From JANNWF01 sp052390415 (GTDB lineage: Bacteria > Pseudomonadota > Gammaproteobacteria > Xanthomonadales > Xanthomonadaceae): a stretch of DNA of 38,921 nucleotides. The stretch's first letter is position 1; each line of letters begins with the position of its first letter. Shown here piece by piece: positions 26,297 through 33,975 of this stretch. Both the position numbers and the translations under genes were made by a program. The stretch covers positions 1 through 38,921 of the forward strand of contig JBQTGY010000089.1 in NCBI GenBank assembly GCA_052390415.1, in the 5' to 3' direction. The notes beneath the pieces are model-generated. The model worked only from the letters and a program-made list of their open reading frames with translations, was not told the origin of the DNA and did no database searches.

Positions 26297-27007
26297 ATGG
26301 ATTTGAGCAAGCGGCTGGGTGCTGAGTTTTTCGGGACGTTCTGGTTGGTATTGGGTGGCTGTGGCAGCGCCGTGCTGGCAGCTAATTTTGGCGGTGACGG
26401 CAATCCACTGGGGATAGGTTTGCTCGGCGTGTCGTTCGCGTTCGGATTGACCGTGCTGACCATGGCGTATGCCGTCGGCCACATTTCCGGTGGCCACTTC
26501 AATCCAGCCGTCAGTATTGGATTGTGGGCGGCAGGGCGGTTTCCGGCCAAGGACATCGCGCCTTATGTCATCGCCCAAGTCATCGGCGGCGTGGCCGCAG
26601 GCGGGGTGCTCTATCTGATTGCGACTGGCAAAGCGGGCGTCGACATCGTGGGCTCAGGATTTGCCAGCAACGGCTTTGGCGAGCACTCGCCGGGTGGTTA
26701 CAGCATGGGCGCGGCGGCCTTGACCGAAGTGGTCATGACGTTCTTCTTCCTGATGGTCATTCTGGGTGCAACCAGCGCCCGCGCGCCGGCTGGATTTGCG
26801 CCCATCGCGATTGGTCTGGCATTGACCCTGATCCACTTGATCAGCATTCCGGTGACCAATACCTCGGTCAACCCCGCACGCAGCACTGGCGTTGGCTTGT
26901 TCGTCGGCGGTTGGGCGATACAACAGCTGTGGCTGTTCTGGGTCGCGCCCATCGCTGGCGCCGTGTTGGGTGGCCTCGCCGCGCGCTGGCTCGGCAACGA
27001 AAGGTAG
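26297..27007 (+). CDS. aqpZ: Aquaporin Z
   Basis: A 236-residue inner-membrane water channel. Six transmembrane segments are evident, with two half-helices carrying the NPA motifs at 69-71 (HFNPAVS) and 192-194 (VNPARS). The aromatic/arginine filter has Phe49, His180, Thr189 and Arg195, which matches water-selective AqpZ (Phe43, His174, Thr183, Arg189 in E. coli) and not a glycerol facilitator. The length agrees (231 in E. coli). ATG 26297 was chosen over the upstream open frame from 26141 because GGGGAAG precedes it and it gives the family's standard N-terminus. It is convergent with the TPR-like gene across a palindrome-rich gap. Confidence 0.95.
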   Translation: MDLSKRLGAEFFGTFWLVLGGCGSAVLAANFGGDGNPLGIGLLGVSFAFGLTVLTMAYAVGHISGGHFNPAVSIGLWAAGRFPAKDIAPYVIAQVIGGVAAGGVLYLIATGKAGVDIVGSGFASNGFGEHSPGGYSMGAAALTEVVMTFFFLMVILGATSARAPAGFAPIAIGLALTLIHLISIPVTNTSVNPARSTGVGLFVGGWAIQQLWLFWVAPIAGAVLGGLAARWLGNER

Positions 27008-27020
27008 CCTTTGCTTGCGT

Positions 27021-27199
27021 AGGGTGGGGTCTTGACCCGCCGCGTCACTCCAGACATCGCCCTGCGATGGCGCGGCGTTCTGAGCGGGCTTGGCTCGCCG
27101 GAATGAGTCTTCGGAGTCCTCTGGCGGGTCAAGACGTCAAGACCCGCCCTACTTGCGGGGATGAGTAGTTCTGATTCTGCTGGGCGGGTCCGACCCGCC
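27021..27199. repeat. Three copies of a palindromic GACCCGCC repeat
   Basis: The gap between convergent aqpZ and the TPR-like gene holds three related palindromes. The first, at 27021-27041, has GGTGGGGTC and GACCCGCC. The second, at 27123-27148, is GGCGGGTC, a 10-base loop containing GACGTC, then GACCCGCC. The third, at 27183-27199, is GGCGGGTC, one base, then GACCCGCC. The copies share the same 8-base arms. The first and second are also partly inverted copies of each other (GTAGGG at 27019, CCCTAC ending at 27152). They look like a family of dispersed intergenic repeats and could end both transcripts. No gene is seen in the 242 bases. Confidence 0.75.
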
Positions 27200-27249
27200 T
27201 TACTTTCTGCCACATATGTAGCGACGTCCGCAATGCGAGCTTGCCGCCT

Positions 27250-28104
27250 TCAATCCTCGAGTTGCGCTTTGGCGTATTCGACGTCCAACTTCTCCATCGC
27301 GTCCTTGGGCTTCAACTTGGCGGCTTTTTCGTAGGCCGCTGCAGCGTCGTCTTCGCGCTTGCTGCCATATAGCAGCATCAAGCCATTCCCATATTCGATG
27401 TGGGCGATGGCGGAATCGGGCGTCAGTTTGATCGCGGTCTTCAGCAAGTCCTCGCCAGTCGACGCCTTGGCACCGTAGGTGAGCCCGGCGAGCATTCCGC
27501 CCACCTTGCTGACCACTTCACAGTGATACAGGCCCAGCGCGGTGTGCGCCTCGGCATGCTTGGGGGCCAGCTTGAGGGTCTTGTCCAGACTTTCGCGCAC
27601 TTTGCCCGCGTAGCCCTGCGAAAGTGCCTTGGCGATGGAAATGCCCTGGCTGTAGCGACCCAGCGCAAAGGCGCGCCGATAGTGCGCATTGATTTCGTCG
27701 GGCAAAACTTTGCAAGCCGCTTCAGCCATCGCGTTCAACGCTTCGAATCGCTGCAACTGTTCGGCTTCGTCATCGAGCAAATAGACCGCATGAATGCCGG
27801 CTGCCTTGACCGCCACCGACACTCCAAGTGGCCCTAGCGCTTCGCCGGCTGCGAACGCCGCCTGAAACTCGCCGCGATGGTAGTCGCGCCATGCCTGCTG
27901 CAATGCGGTCGCAATGCCTGCGGCTTCGCTGGATTTGCCCAGCTTCGGATGCGCCTTGAGGACGACGCCGATTCGCGCTTCGTCAGGGAAAGGTTCGCAG
28001 TCCCCGGCGTGCAATTTGCTCCAGTTTTTTTCCAGCTTGTCGGCGGAATAATCGAAGCCTTTCGCTTCATGCGGAAACTTCGCCCAGCTCTTGCCCTTGG
28101 CCAT
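27250..28104 (-). CDS. TPR-like conserved protein
   Basis: A 284-residue cytoplasmic protein without signal or membrane segment. The N-terminal quarter is unrecognised (starts MAKGKSWAKFPHEAKGFDYS, with several Trp, Lys and Asp). From about residue 70 the pattern is helical with tetratricopeptide-like repeats, such as INAHYRRAFALGRYSQGISI, HAEAHTALGLYHCEVVSKV and SAIAHIEYGNGLMLLYGSKR, and a final AAAAYEKAAKLKPKDAMEK. TPR proteins mediate protein-protein contacts; the partner is unknown. The start at ATG 28104 has GAGGGG six bases upstream; the frame continues to 28239 without support. It is divergent from the first phasin gene with 154 bases between. Confidence 0.8.
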   Translation of the reverse strand: MAKGKSWAKFPHEAKGFDYSADKLEKNWSKLHAGDCEPFPDEARIGVVLKAHPKLGKSSEAAGIATALQQAWRDYHRGEFQAAFAAGEALGPLGVSVAVKAAGIHAVYLLDDEAEQLQRFEALNAMAEAACKVLPDEINAHYRRAFALGRYSQGISIAKALSQGYAGKVRESLDKTLKLAPKHAEAHTALGLYHCEVVSKVGGMLAGLTYGAKASTGEDLLKTAIKLTPDSAIAHIEYGNGLMLLYGSKREDDAAAAYEKAAKLKPKDAMEKLDVEYAKAQLED

Positions 28105-28258
28105 CGTCAACCCCTCGTGAATGCTGGTACTTGCGTGCTTGAAGGCTAGTGTGATCGCTCTACACAGCGTGCCTAGGATACGACACGACCCCCAAGGGCG
28201 TAGCACGCACCGTGGGGCATTGCTCCCACCTTTTCGCAACTCACCCCAGAGGTTTCAG

Positions 28259-28711
28259 ATGGCCAAGCCAGTCGCCAAACAGAGCACCAAGAAAACCGCG
28301 TCCCGCAGCGTCGAGCGCGCCAAGCAGAACGCGTTCGAAGTCCGCCAATTGTGGCTGGCGGCGATCGGCGCGGTGTCCCTCGGCCGCAAGCAGGGCGTCA
28401 AGCTGTATTCGTCGGTGCTGGCCGAAGGCCGCACCTTGCAAGACCGCGTCAACGAAACCGTCGCCAACATTGGTGGCCAGGTCACCGACGTGATCGGTCA
28501 AGCGCGTGCGCGTGCGCAGAAGTTCGTCAAGCCGCTGCGCGCCCGCGCGGAAGCCACGCTCGCCACGGTCAAATCCGAAGTTGAAACCCGCCTGCAGCCT
28601 GTGTTGGCGCGCTTTGGTGTGAAGAAGCCGGCTGCCAAGCGTCGTGTCGTTCGCAAGCCTGCTGCCAAGCCAGTGGCGAAGCGCGCACCGGCCAAGCGCA
28701 AAGCGGCGTAA
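28259..28711 (+). CDS. Phasin (PHA-granule-associated family), short
   Basis: A 150-residue protein of the PhaI/PhaF phasin family (TIGR01837-type). Residues about 20-110 form long amphipathic helices, with FEVRQLWLAAIGAVSLGR and KLYSSVLAEGRTLQDRVNET as the family core. The C-terminus is a Lys/Ala/Pro-rich tail with PAAKP and PAKRK repeats resembling histone H1, which in PhaF-type phasins binds DNA. Phasins coat polyhydroxyalkanoate or other neutral-lipid inclusions. AGAGG lies seven bases before ATG 28259. A second phasin lies at 34047-34706, and the two share the core helix pattern. No PHA synthase gene is in the window. Confidence 0.85.
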   Translation: MAKPVAKQSTKKTASRSVERAKQNAFEVRQLWLAAIGAVSLGRKQGVKLYSSVLAEGRTLQDRVNETVANIGGQVTDVIGQARARAQKFVKPLRARAEATLATVKSEVETRLQPVLARFGVKKPAAKRRVVRKPAAKPVAKRAPAKRKAA

Positions 28712-28739
28712 TCGCGTCGCTCCAGTTTCAGGAGTAAAC

Positions 28740-28771
28740 AAGGCCTCGGCGGGCAACTGCCGGGGCCTTTT
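28740..28771 (+). terminator. Rho-independent terminator after phasin
   Basis: Arms AAGGCCTCGGC (28740-28750) and GCCGGGGCCTT (28759-28769) form a GC-rich stem with one mismatched pair and an 8-base loop, followed by a short T-run (28768-28771). It starts 28 bases after the phasin stop, the standard arrangement for the plus strand. Confidence 0.75.
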
Positions 28772-28843
28772 GCTGTCGCACCTTCTTTAAGCGAACGCAT
28801 GAACTTATTGGCGCCGCGAAATGGAGACGGCTTTAGAGAATTG

Positions 28844-29077
28844 TCAGGCTTCTCTCGCGAGAAGGTCACGACAAGCTGCCAAGATGTCGGGAACACAGGA
28901 TGCAGCAGTTATGCCCACACCGTCATGGCCCGATTGCTCGTGCGCAAGGAGAGCAAACATGGCGAGATCCCTCGGTAGGCCCATATTTTCCCCGACTGCC
29001 GCAATCATGTTGCACCCGTGACTTGGGTCGATGGTGCCGGCCAGCACGCGACGCGCCACGAGCCTGGCGTCTGCCAT
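28844..29077 (-). CDS. Small conserved protein, unknown
   Basis: A 77-residue protein that I recognise only as a conserved bacterial small protein without a name. It has an Asp-Ala-Arg-Leu-Val-Ala-Arg start, then GTIDPSHGCNMIAAVG, LLAHEQSGHDGVGITAA and CVPDILAACRDLLA. The conserved Cys, His-Glu-Gln and Cys-x-Pro-Asp-Ile positions suggest a real fold. The frame is open back to 29179, but its first part is read from a dispersed palindrome (29156-29173), so it cannot be the true start. ATG 29077 has AGAGG nine bases upstream; ATG 29095 would add six residues. It lies 115 bases after the TetR gene on the same strand. Confidence 0.55.
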   Translation of the reverse strand: MADARLVARRVLAGTIDPSHGCNMIAAVGENMGLPRDLAMFALLAHEQSGHDGVGITAASCVPDILAACRDLLAREA

Positions 29078-29155
29078 TGTCTCTAGCCTCTGCATGCTTC
29101 CTCTTGAGGGACAAACACCGAATTGCACGAATGATCTGCGCCGCAAGCATGTGGA

Positions 29156-29173
29156 TTCCGGCGTTCGCCGGAA
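29156..29173. repeat. REP-like palindrome
   Basis: TTCCGGC (29156-29162), loop GTTC, GCCGGAA (29167-29173), embedded in GGATTCCGGCGTTCGCCGG. This is a widespread dispersed extragenic palindrome in proteobacteria. It lies just beyond the stop of the TetR gene (29193) and could stabilise or end that transcript. Confidence 0.7.
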
Positions 29174-29192
29174 TGACACTTGGTTGCTTCAG

Positions 29193-29819
29193 TCAGCGAA
29201 TGTAGGCCTGCGCCAACGTGTTGAGATGCAACCGCTCCGCATCACGCAAAAAAGGCGCGATCAACATCATCACCTGATGGATGCCTTGACGGATCGCCTC
29301 CTGCTCGTCTTTCTCGCCGCGTACTGCCGAGTAGTTCAACCAGAACGTTGAAATCAACAGGATGTTGTTGGCGGTGGCGCGAATTTCATCCGCGCTGGCG
29401 CGCATCACTTCCGCTTGCACCAAGCCGCGCAGCACCTCCGTCGCGTTTTCACTGCCGCGCTTGAGGATGCGTCCAAAGTGCAGCCGCAGCTTGCGGTTGC
29501 GACTCAGGATGTCGACCAGGTCGCGGTACAGGAAGCGATACTCCCAGATGCATTCGTAAACCAGGTGCATCTGCAGCCAGATGTCTTCCAGCCCCGGCAG
29601 GCGGTCTTCCGGCACCACCAGCGCGCGATCCAGCTTTTCTTCGAACAGCGCAAACAGCTGTTCGATGATGTCGTCCTTGTTGCGGAAGTGGTAATACAAA
29701 TTGCCAGGACTGATGTCGAGCTCGTCCGCAATGTGATTGGTCGTAACGTTGGGCTCGCCGCGTTCGTTGAACAGCGTCAGACTGGTTTCCAGAATTCGCT
29801 CGCGCGTGCGGCGGGCCAT
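29193..29819 (-). CDS. TetR-family transcriptional regulator
   Basis: A 208-residue repressor-type regulator. The N-terminal helix-turn-helix is clear: ERILETSLTLFNERGEPNVT, then HIADELDISPGNLYYHFRNK, the recognition helix region with the usual Leu-Tyr-Tyr-His-Phe. The rest is an all-helical ligand domain with several Tyr and Trp in its pocket region (about 85-105). The long-chain acyl-CoA-responsive subgroup of this family would fit the neighbouring genes, but ligand identity is inferred. ATG 29819 is preferred over TTG 29828. It starts 10 bases after the ACBP stop, so the two are co-transcribed and probably controlled by their own product. Confidence 0.93.
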   Translation of the reverse strand: MARRTRERILETSLTLFNERGEPNVTTNHIADELDISPGNLYYHFRNKDDIIEQLFALFEEKLDRALVVPEDRLPGLEDIWLQMHLVYECIWEYRFLYRDLVDILSRNRKLRLHFGRILKRGSENATEVLRGLVQAEVMRASADEIRATANNILLISTFWLNYSAVRGEKDEQEAIRQGIHQVMMLIAPFLRDAERLHLNTLAQAYIR

Positions 29820-29828
29820 GGTGCTCAA

Positions 29829-30086
29829 CTAGCCGGCTAACTTCTTGACCAGGGCCACGTACTTCTTCATTGCGTCGTCTTGCGTACTGCCCTTCAGCTT
29901 GGCCCAAGCCTCGTACTTCGCAGTGCCGACAAAGTCGAAAAAACCCGGCTTGGGGCCATTCACATCGCCTTCGGCGCCTTGTTTGTAAAGCGCATACAAC
30001 TTCAACAACGTGTCATTGTCCGGACGATCGGTGAGCTTCTTGATGTCTTCTGCAGCTTGCGCAAATTGGGCGGCAAGGTCAGCCAT
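29829..30086 (-). CDS. Acyl-CoA-binding protein
   Basis: An 85-residue four-helix acyl-CoA-binding protein, full length for the family (about 86). It binds medium- and long-chain acyl-CoA in the cytoplasm. Signature positions are visible in LLKLYALYKQGAEGDVNG, PGFFDFVGTAKYEAW and DAMKKYVALVKKL, including the Tyr and Lys residues that contact the CoA. GGAG lies eight bases before ATG 30086. ACBPs are uncommon in bacteria. Here it shares an operon with a TetR regulator and is divergent from the fatty acyl-CoA reductase gene, so it probably delivers acyl-CoA to that enzyme. Confidence 0.93.
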   Translation of the reverse strand: MADLAAQFAQAAEDIKKLTDRPDNDTLLKLYALYKQGAEGDVNGPKPGFFDFVGTAKYEAWAKLKGSTQDDAMKKYVALVKKLAG

Positions 30087-30112
30087 GGGAGTTGCTCCTG
30101 CGGGTGAAAGAC

Positions 30113-30134
30113 ACAGCGCCAGTCAAAGCGCTGT
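30113..30134. promoter_or_regulatory. Inverted repeat, candidate TetR operator
   Basis: ACAGCGC (30113-30119) and GCGCTGT (30128-30134) are perfect 7-bp arms with an 8-base spacer. The site lies 27 bases upstream of the ACBP start, in the 223-base region between divergent transcripts. Half-site length and spacing are plausible for a TetR dimer. A second, shorter palindrome (CTGCA at 30214, TGCAG ending at 30226) is nearer to the reductase. Assignment to the regulator is inference. Confidence 0.4.
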
Positions 30135-30256
30135 TGTGCTCGGCTTGATAGCACGCGGGTTGCATAGGGTCAACGCGAATCCATGCGGATACATGCACGG
30201 CTCTTTCTCCGAACTGCACGTTGCAGGCTAGGCGCGGGACGGTCTGCGGGCTATCT

Positions 30257-30286
30257 TTGACAGCGGGGCCACGGCCGGTGGCTGAT
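30257..30286 (+). promoter_or_regulatory. Possible reductase promoter
   Basis: A consensus -35 hexamer TTGACA lies at 30257-30262. The best -10 at 18-base spacing is GCTGAT (30281-30286), which is poor. Start codon ATG 30310 follows 24 bases later. Only the -35 is convincing. Confidence 0.3.
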
Positions 30287-30309
30287 CGTTCGTCGACAGG
30301 GGAAGCGCC

Positions 30310-32295
30310 ATGAGTTACTTCGTCACCGGAGCCACCGGGTTTGTGGGCCGCCATCTGGTTGCCAACTTGCTGAAACGCAAGGGCGCCATTCACGTATTGG
30401 TGCGCAAGAGTTCGCAAAAGCGACTCGAAGAGGTCGCCGAGAAGATGGGCTGGGACATGGCCCGTATCCATCCGGTGGTGGGTGATCTGTCCAAGCCCAA
30501 ACTCGGGTTGACCGCGACGCAGATCAAAGGCCTGTCTGGAAAGGTTCAACATTTTTTCCATCTTGCGGCAATCTACGACATCGCGGCAGACGCCGAGAGC
30601 CAGCACACCGCCAATGTTGAAGGCACGCGCCACGCCGTGCAGCTCGCCGAAGCGGTGAAAGCAGGCTGCTTCCATCACACCAGCTCGATCGCTGCGGCGG
30701 GCTTGTACTCAGGCACCTTCCGCGAAGACATGTTTGACGAGGCCGAAGGGCTGGACAATCCGTACTTCCGCACCAAACACGAATCCGAAGGCGTGGTGCG
30801 CACCGAATGTTCGGTGCCGTTTCGCATCTACCGGCCGGCCGCGGTCATCGGCCACTCGAAGACGGGCGAAATCGACAAGATCGACGGGCCGTATTATTTC
30901 TTCACCCTGATCAAGAAGCTGCGCGAGACCTTGCCGAAGTGGATGCCGACCATCGGCATCGAAGGCGGGCGGATCAATCTGGTGCCAGTGGACTGGGTGG
31001 CCGACGCGATGGATCACATCGCGCACAAGGCGGGTCTTGACGGCGGATGCTTCCACTTGACGGATCCCGAGCCCAAACGAATTGGTGAGGTACTCAACCT
31101 GTTCGCGCGCGCCGGGCATGCGCCTGAAATGACCATGCGCCTCGATGCGCGCATGTTCGGATTCATTCCGTTTCCCATCCGCGCGGCTCTCGGCAATTTG
31201 CCGCCGATCAAGCGTTTCACCGGGATCGTGTTGAAGGACCTTGGCATTCCGGCCGAAGTGCTGAAATTGGTCACCTATCCGACCCGCTTCGACAGCCGCG
31301 AAACCGAGCGCGCGTTAAAGGGCAGCAAGATCAAGATTCCCAATCTCGACAGCTATGCATGGCGGTTATGGGACTACTGGGAGCGGCATCTCGATCCCGC
31401 TCTATTCGTTGACCGCACCTTGCGCGGGCGTGTAAAGGGCAAGGTTGTCGTCATCACCGGCGGTTCGGCGGGAATTGGTCGCGCCGCGGCCGAGAAAGTG
31501 GCGGCGGCAGGTGCCAAGACCATCATCGTTGCTCGCGGTGCCGACGAGTTGTTCGCCACCCGCGATGCATTGGCGAAGGCCGGTGCTGACGTACACGCCT
31601 ACCAGGCGGACTTGGCTGATTTGCAGTCGTGTGACGATCTGGTCGCGGCGATCCTGCGTGACCACGGTGCGGTCGATGTATTGATCAACAATGCTGGCCG
31701 CTCGATTCGGCGCTCGATCTCGCTGTCTTATGACCGTTTCCACGATTTCGAACGCACCATGCAGCTGAATTATTTTGGTTCGCTGCGTTTGATCATGGGT
31801 TTCCTGCCGAAGATGACGGAGCGCAAGCGCGGCCACATCATCAACATCTCGTCGATCGGTGTGTTGGCCAGCTCGCCGCGGTTCTCGGCGTACGTCGCTT
31901 CAAAAGCGGCGCTGGACTCGTTCAGTCGCTGCGCACAGGCGGAGTTCTCAGCGCAAAACATCGCCTTCACCACGATCAACATGCCACTGGTGAGGACAAA
32001 GATGATCGGCCCGACCAAGCTCTATGACAGCGTGCCCACGCTGTCGCCGGAGGACGCCGCAGACATGATCGTCGAAGCGCTGATTGAGCGTCCGAGCCGG
32101 ATCGCGACGCGCCTGGGCATCTTTGCAGCGGTGCTGAGCGCGTTGGTACCGAAGGCCTACGAAGTGGTGCAGAACACTGCCTACACGCTGTTTCCGGATT
32201 CGGCGGCGGCCAAGGGTGACAAGTCTGGCGGTGAACCGACGGCATCGAGTGAGCAGATCGCGTTTGCGTCGGTCATGCGCGGCGTGCATTGGTAA
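30310..32295 (+). CDS. Alcohol-forming fatty acyl-CoA reductase
   Basis: A 661-residue protein with two Rossmann domains. Residues 1 to about 360 are an extended SDR: FVTGATGFVGR (4-14), FHLAAIYDI, HTSSIAAAGLYSG, and Tyr152-x-x-x-Lys156 in NPYFRTKHESEG. Residues about 375-600 are a classical SDR: TGGSAGIG (383-390), NNAG, INISSIGV, and Tyr528-x-x-x-Lys532 in AYVASKAALDSF. I recognise the arrangement, length and many exact phrases (for example NYFGSLRLIMGF, then a final MRGVHW) from the Marinobacter bifunctional fatty acyl-CoA reductase Maqu_2507, also 661 residues, which reduces acyl-CoA to fatty alcohol with NADPH. The product would feed wax ester synthesis. AGGGGAAG precedes the ATG. It is divergent from the ACBP-TetR operon. 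An alignment was not run. Confidence 0.9.
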   Translation: MSYFVTGATGFVGRHLVANLLKRKGAIHVLVRKSSQKRLEEVAEKMGWDMARIHPVVGDLSKPKLGLTATQIKGLSGKVQHFFHLAAIYDIAADAESQHTANVEGTRHAVQLAEAVKAGCFHHTSSIAAAGLYSGTFREDMFDEAEGLDNPYFRTKHESEGVVRTECSVPFRIYRPAAVIGHSKTGEIDKIDGPYYFFTLIKKLRETLPKWMPTIGIEGGRINLVPVDWVADAMDHIAHKAGLDGGCFHLTDPEPKRIGEVLNLFARAGHAPEMTMRLDARMFGFIPFPIRAALGNLPPIKRFTGIVLKDLGIPAEVLKLVTYPTRFDSRETERALKGSKIKIPNLDSYAWRLWDYWERHLDPALFVDRTLRGRVKGKVVVITGGSAGIGRAAAEKVAAAGAKTIIVARGADELFATRDALAKAGADVHAYQADLADLQSCDDLVAAILRDHGAVDVLINNAGRSIRRSISLSYDRFHDFERTMQLNYFGSLRLIMGFLPKMTERKRGHIINISSIGVLASSPRFSAYVASKAALDSFSRCAQAEFSAQNIAFTTINMPLVRTKMIGPTKLYDSVPTLSPEDAADMIVEALIERPSRIATRLGIFAAVLSALVPKAYEVVQNTAYTLFPDSAAAKGDKSGGEPTASSEQIAFASVMRGVHW

Positions 32296-32307
32296 TGACA
32301 ATCAGAA

Positions 32308-32335
32308 GGACTCGCTGGCAATCGCCGGCGAGTCC
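32308..32335 (+). terminator. Strong hairpin after the reductase gene
   Basis: GGACTCGC, T, GGC (32308-32319), loop AATC, then GCC, G, GCGAGTCC (32324-32335) form a 12-bp stem in which the single odd pair is a T-G wobble. It starts 12 bases after the stop at 32295. No T-run follows, so a purely intrinsic terminator is not certain. The remaining gap to 32570 shows nothing recognisable. Confidence 0.6.
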
Positions 32336-32569
32336 GCGCTGCGAAGGATTTCGCCTGATCGGAATCGGGTCCGGCCTCGCAGATGCAAAGGGCTTGTGGC
32401 GGCGGTCAGGAGCCGTGACAGTTCTCCAATCCGCAGTCAAATTCGCGCGACCCTGACTGTCTGTGGTTTGTAGATTCGCTGCCTGCGGCCGTGAGCGACT
32501 CCGCCGCGACTTACGTCGGCAAAGCGAAATGCCGGAGACTAATTGCCGATTCCCGCAAGCGCGTTCTTC

Positions 32570-33745
32570 CTACATGCACTGGCGCCAGCGCGCGGCGAGC
32601 CCTTTGGTTGGGTCGGCATCCTTGAGCTGCAATTGAACGCGGGTAAAACGCAACTCTTCAGTGTCGTGGAGGATTGCGCATACGCGTTCGAACAAGGTGT
32701 CGTCCAACAGGTCGGCGGTGGGTTTGATCTCGACCTCGAGGGTCGACGCAGTACTCCAACGGGCACTGAACACCTCGGCAATCGTGCGAACTGATTGCGC
32801 GGTCTCGCGCCGTCGCTCTTGCAAGCCGGCTTCGTCAAGCGGTTGCTGCGGAACGGCGAATGCAGAAGTTGGTGCATTTGCAGGCACGGACGCTGCTGCG
32901 GACGCGGTTGCCGGGACGGTGGCTGCCACTCCAGCCGCTGTGTTCGCTGGTGCTGGTGTGGCAACTGAAGTTGCCGCGCGTGCTGCAACGTCGCTTTGAG
33001 CGGGTTGCAGGATGGTCGTGGCTGGGGTAACCGCAACCGGCTGCTGGCTGCCGGTGATCGCGGCGGCTGCAGTGGCGTCTGGCGGTGTGGCGAAAATGAG
33101 ATTGGCGCGCGCCAAATGAAACACCAGCGCCAACGCGCTGGCTCCCGCAAGCGCACTGCCGCCGATCAAGACGCCCAATCGCGCGCGCAGCGTATTGCGA
33201 CGACGGCTGGCAATTCGTTCGCGAAGACGGGGTGGCAAGTGCTCGTTGACCAGAGCCCACAAGTCCGGCCCGGCAATCAATGTGATCGCGGCGTCTTTGG
33301 CGGCCAGTTGCGCGGCGCGGCTGACCGAGCCGGTAGTCGCCAACACCGCACCGGCGGCGCGACGCGCATCACGGCGGGTGGCCAAGTCAAAAATGGTGTG
33401 ATCGTCCACCTGAATGCCACCACCGTGCTTGACTCTCAACAACTGCAGAGCTTCGCCGTCGGTCAGCAAGAGGTCGGAGGCACCACCCTTGGGGTCATCA
33501 TGATCGCCGCTGCTGATGGCGCCAAGGCCGCGGCCACGCAATCCCAAGCCGATCAAGACCTGCAGCTCATGCCAACTGATCTGCGCGAGCTGGGCTAGAC
33601 CGCTGCTGACTTCGTATCGATCCCGCGCCAAGCCGAGCACGCGATAAAGGACTACGGCAACGATTGCAGTCGTGGCGACTGCGGCCAAGCCGGCGAACAG
33701 AAATAGCGAGGTATCAGTGTCCAAGCGCGAGGTGACCCGGATCAA
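32570..33745 (-). CDS. Membrane protein with Mrr-like nuclease-fold domain
   Basis: A 391-residue protein. Hydrophobic segments are at about 13-37 and 192-212. Between them, residues about 55-165 resemble the Mrr/restriction-endonuclease-like domain: SWHELQVLIGLGLRGRG, Asp91 in GGASDLLL, Lys106 in LLRVKHG, and AAKDAAITLIAGPDLWAL. Active Mrr proteins carry Asp ... (Gln/Glu)-x-Lys; here the third motif is Arg-Val-Lys, so the active site looks altered. After the second segment is a long Ala/Pro/Thr linker (about 220-300) and a C-terminal alpha/beta part of unknown type. The start is TTG 33745, with TTG 33724 as alternative; neither has a clear ribosome binding site. It is convergent with the reductase gene. 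It could be a membrane-bound DNA-binding or sensing protein. Confidence 0.7.
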   Translation of the reverse strand: MIRVTSRLDTDTSLFLFAGLAAVATTAIVAVVLYRVLGLARDRYEVSSGLAQLAQISWHELQVLIGLGLRGRGLGAISSGDHDDPKGGASDLLLTDGEALQLLRVKHGGGIQVDDHTIFDLATRRDARRAAGAVLATTGSVSRAAQLAAKDAAITLIAGPDLWALVNEHLPPRLRERIASRRRNTLRARLGVLIGGSALAGASALALVFHLARANLIFATPPDATAAAAITGSQQPVAVTPATTILQPAQSDVAARAATSVATPAPANTAAGVAATVPATASAAASVPANAPTSAFAVPQQPLDEAGLQERRRETAQSVRTIAEVFSARWSTASTLEVEIKPTADLLDDTLFERVCAILHDTEELRFTRVQLQLKDADPTKGLAARWRQCM

Positions 33746-33908
33746 AATGGGGAATCACCAGTGTAACGCTCGCCATCGCGTATCGCAGCAGACGTAAGCA
33801 ATCTGGCAGAGCGGATGGGCACGCCACCGTCACCTCCAGTGCAGGTTCGGCCGCGGATGCAGTGCAGAATCCGTCAGGGCGTGTCGCGCGATTTCTTCAA
33901 AGAAGAAA

Positions 33909-33965
33909 CCCGCCAGCCCGAAGCCGAAGGGGAGGGAGCTGCGGCGTCGTTTGAGGGCTGGCGGG
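33909..33965. repeat. Inverted repeat, 11-bp arms, 35-base spacer
   Basis: CCCGCCAGCCC (33909-33919) and GGGCTGGCGGG (33955-33965) are perfectly complementary. Immediately to the left, TTTCTTC (33892-33898) and GAAGAAA (33902-33908) form a 7-bp stem with an AAA loop. If transcribed, the two would stack into one long structure. Confidence 0.65.
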
Positions 33966-33975
33966 CGTCAAAGGT

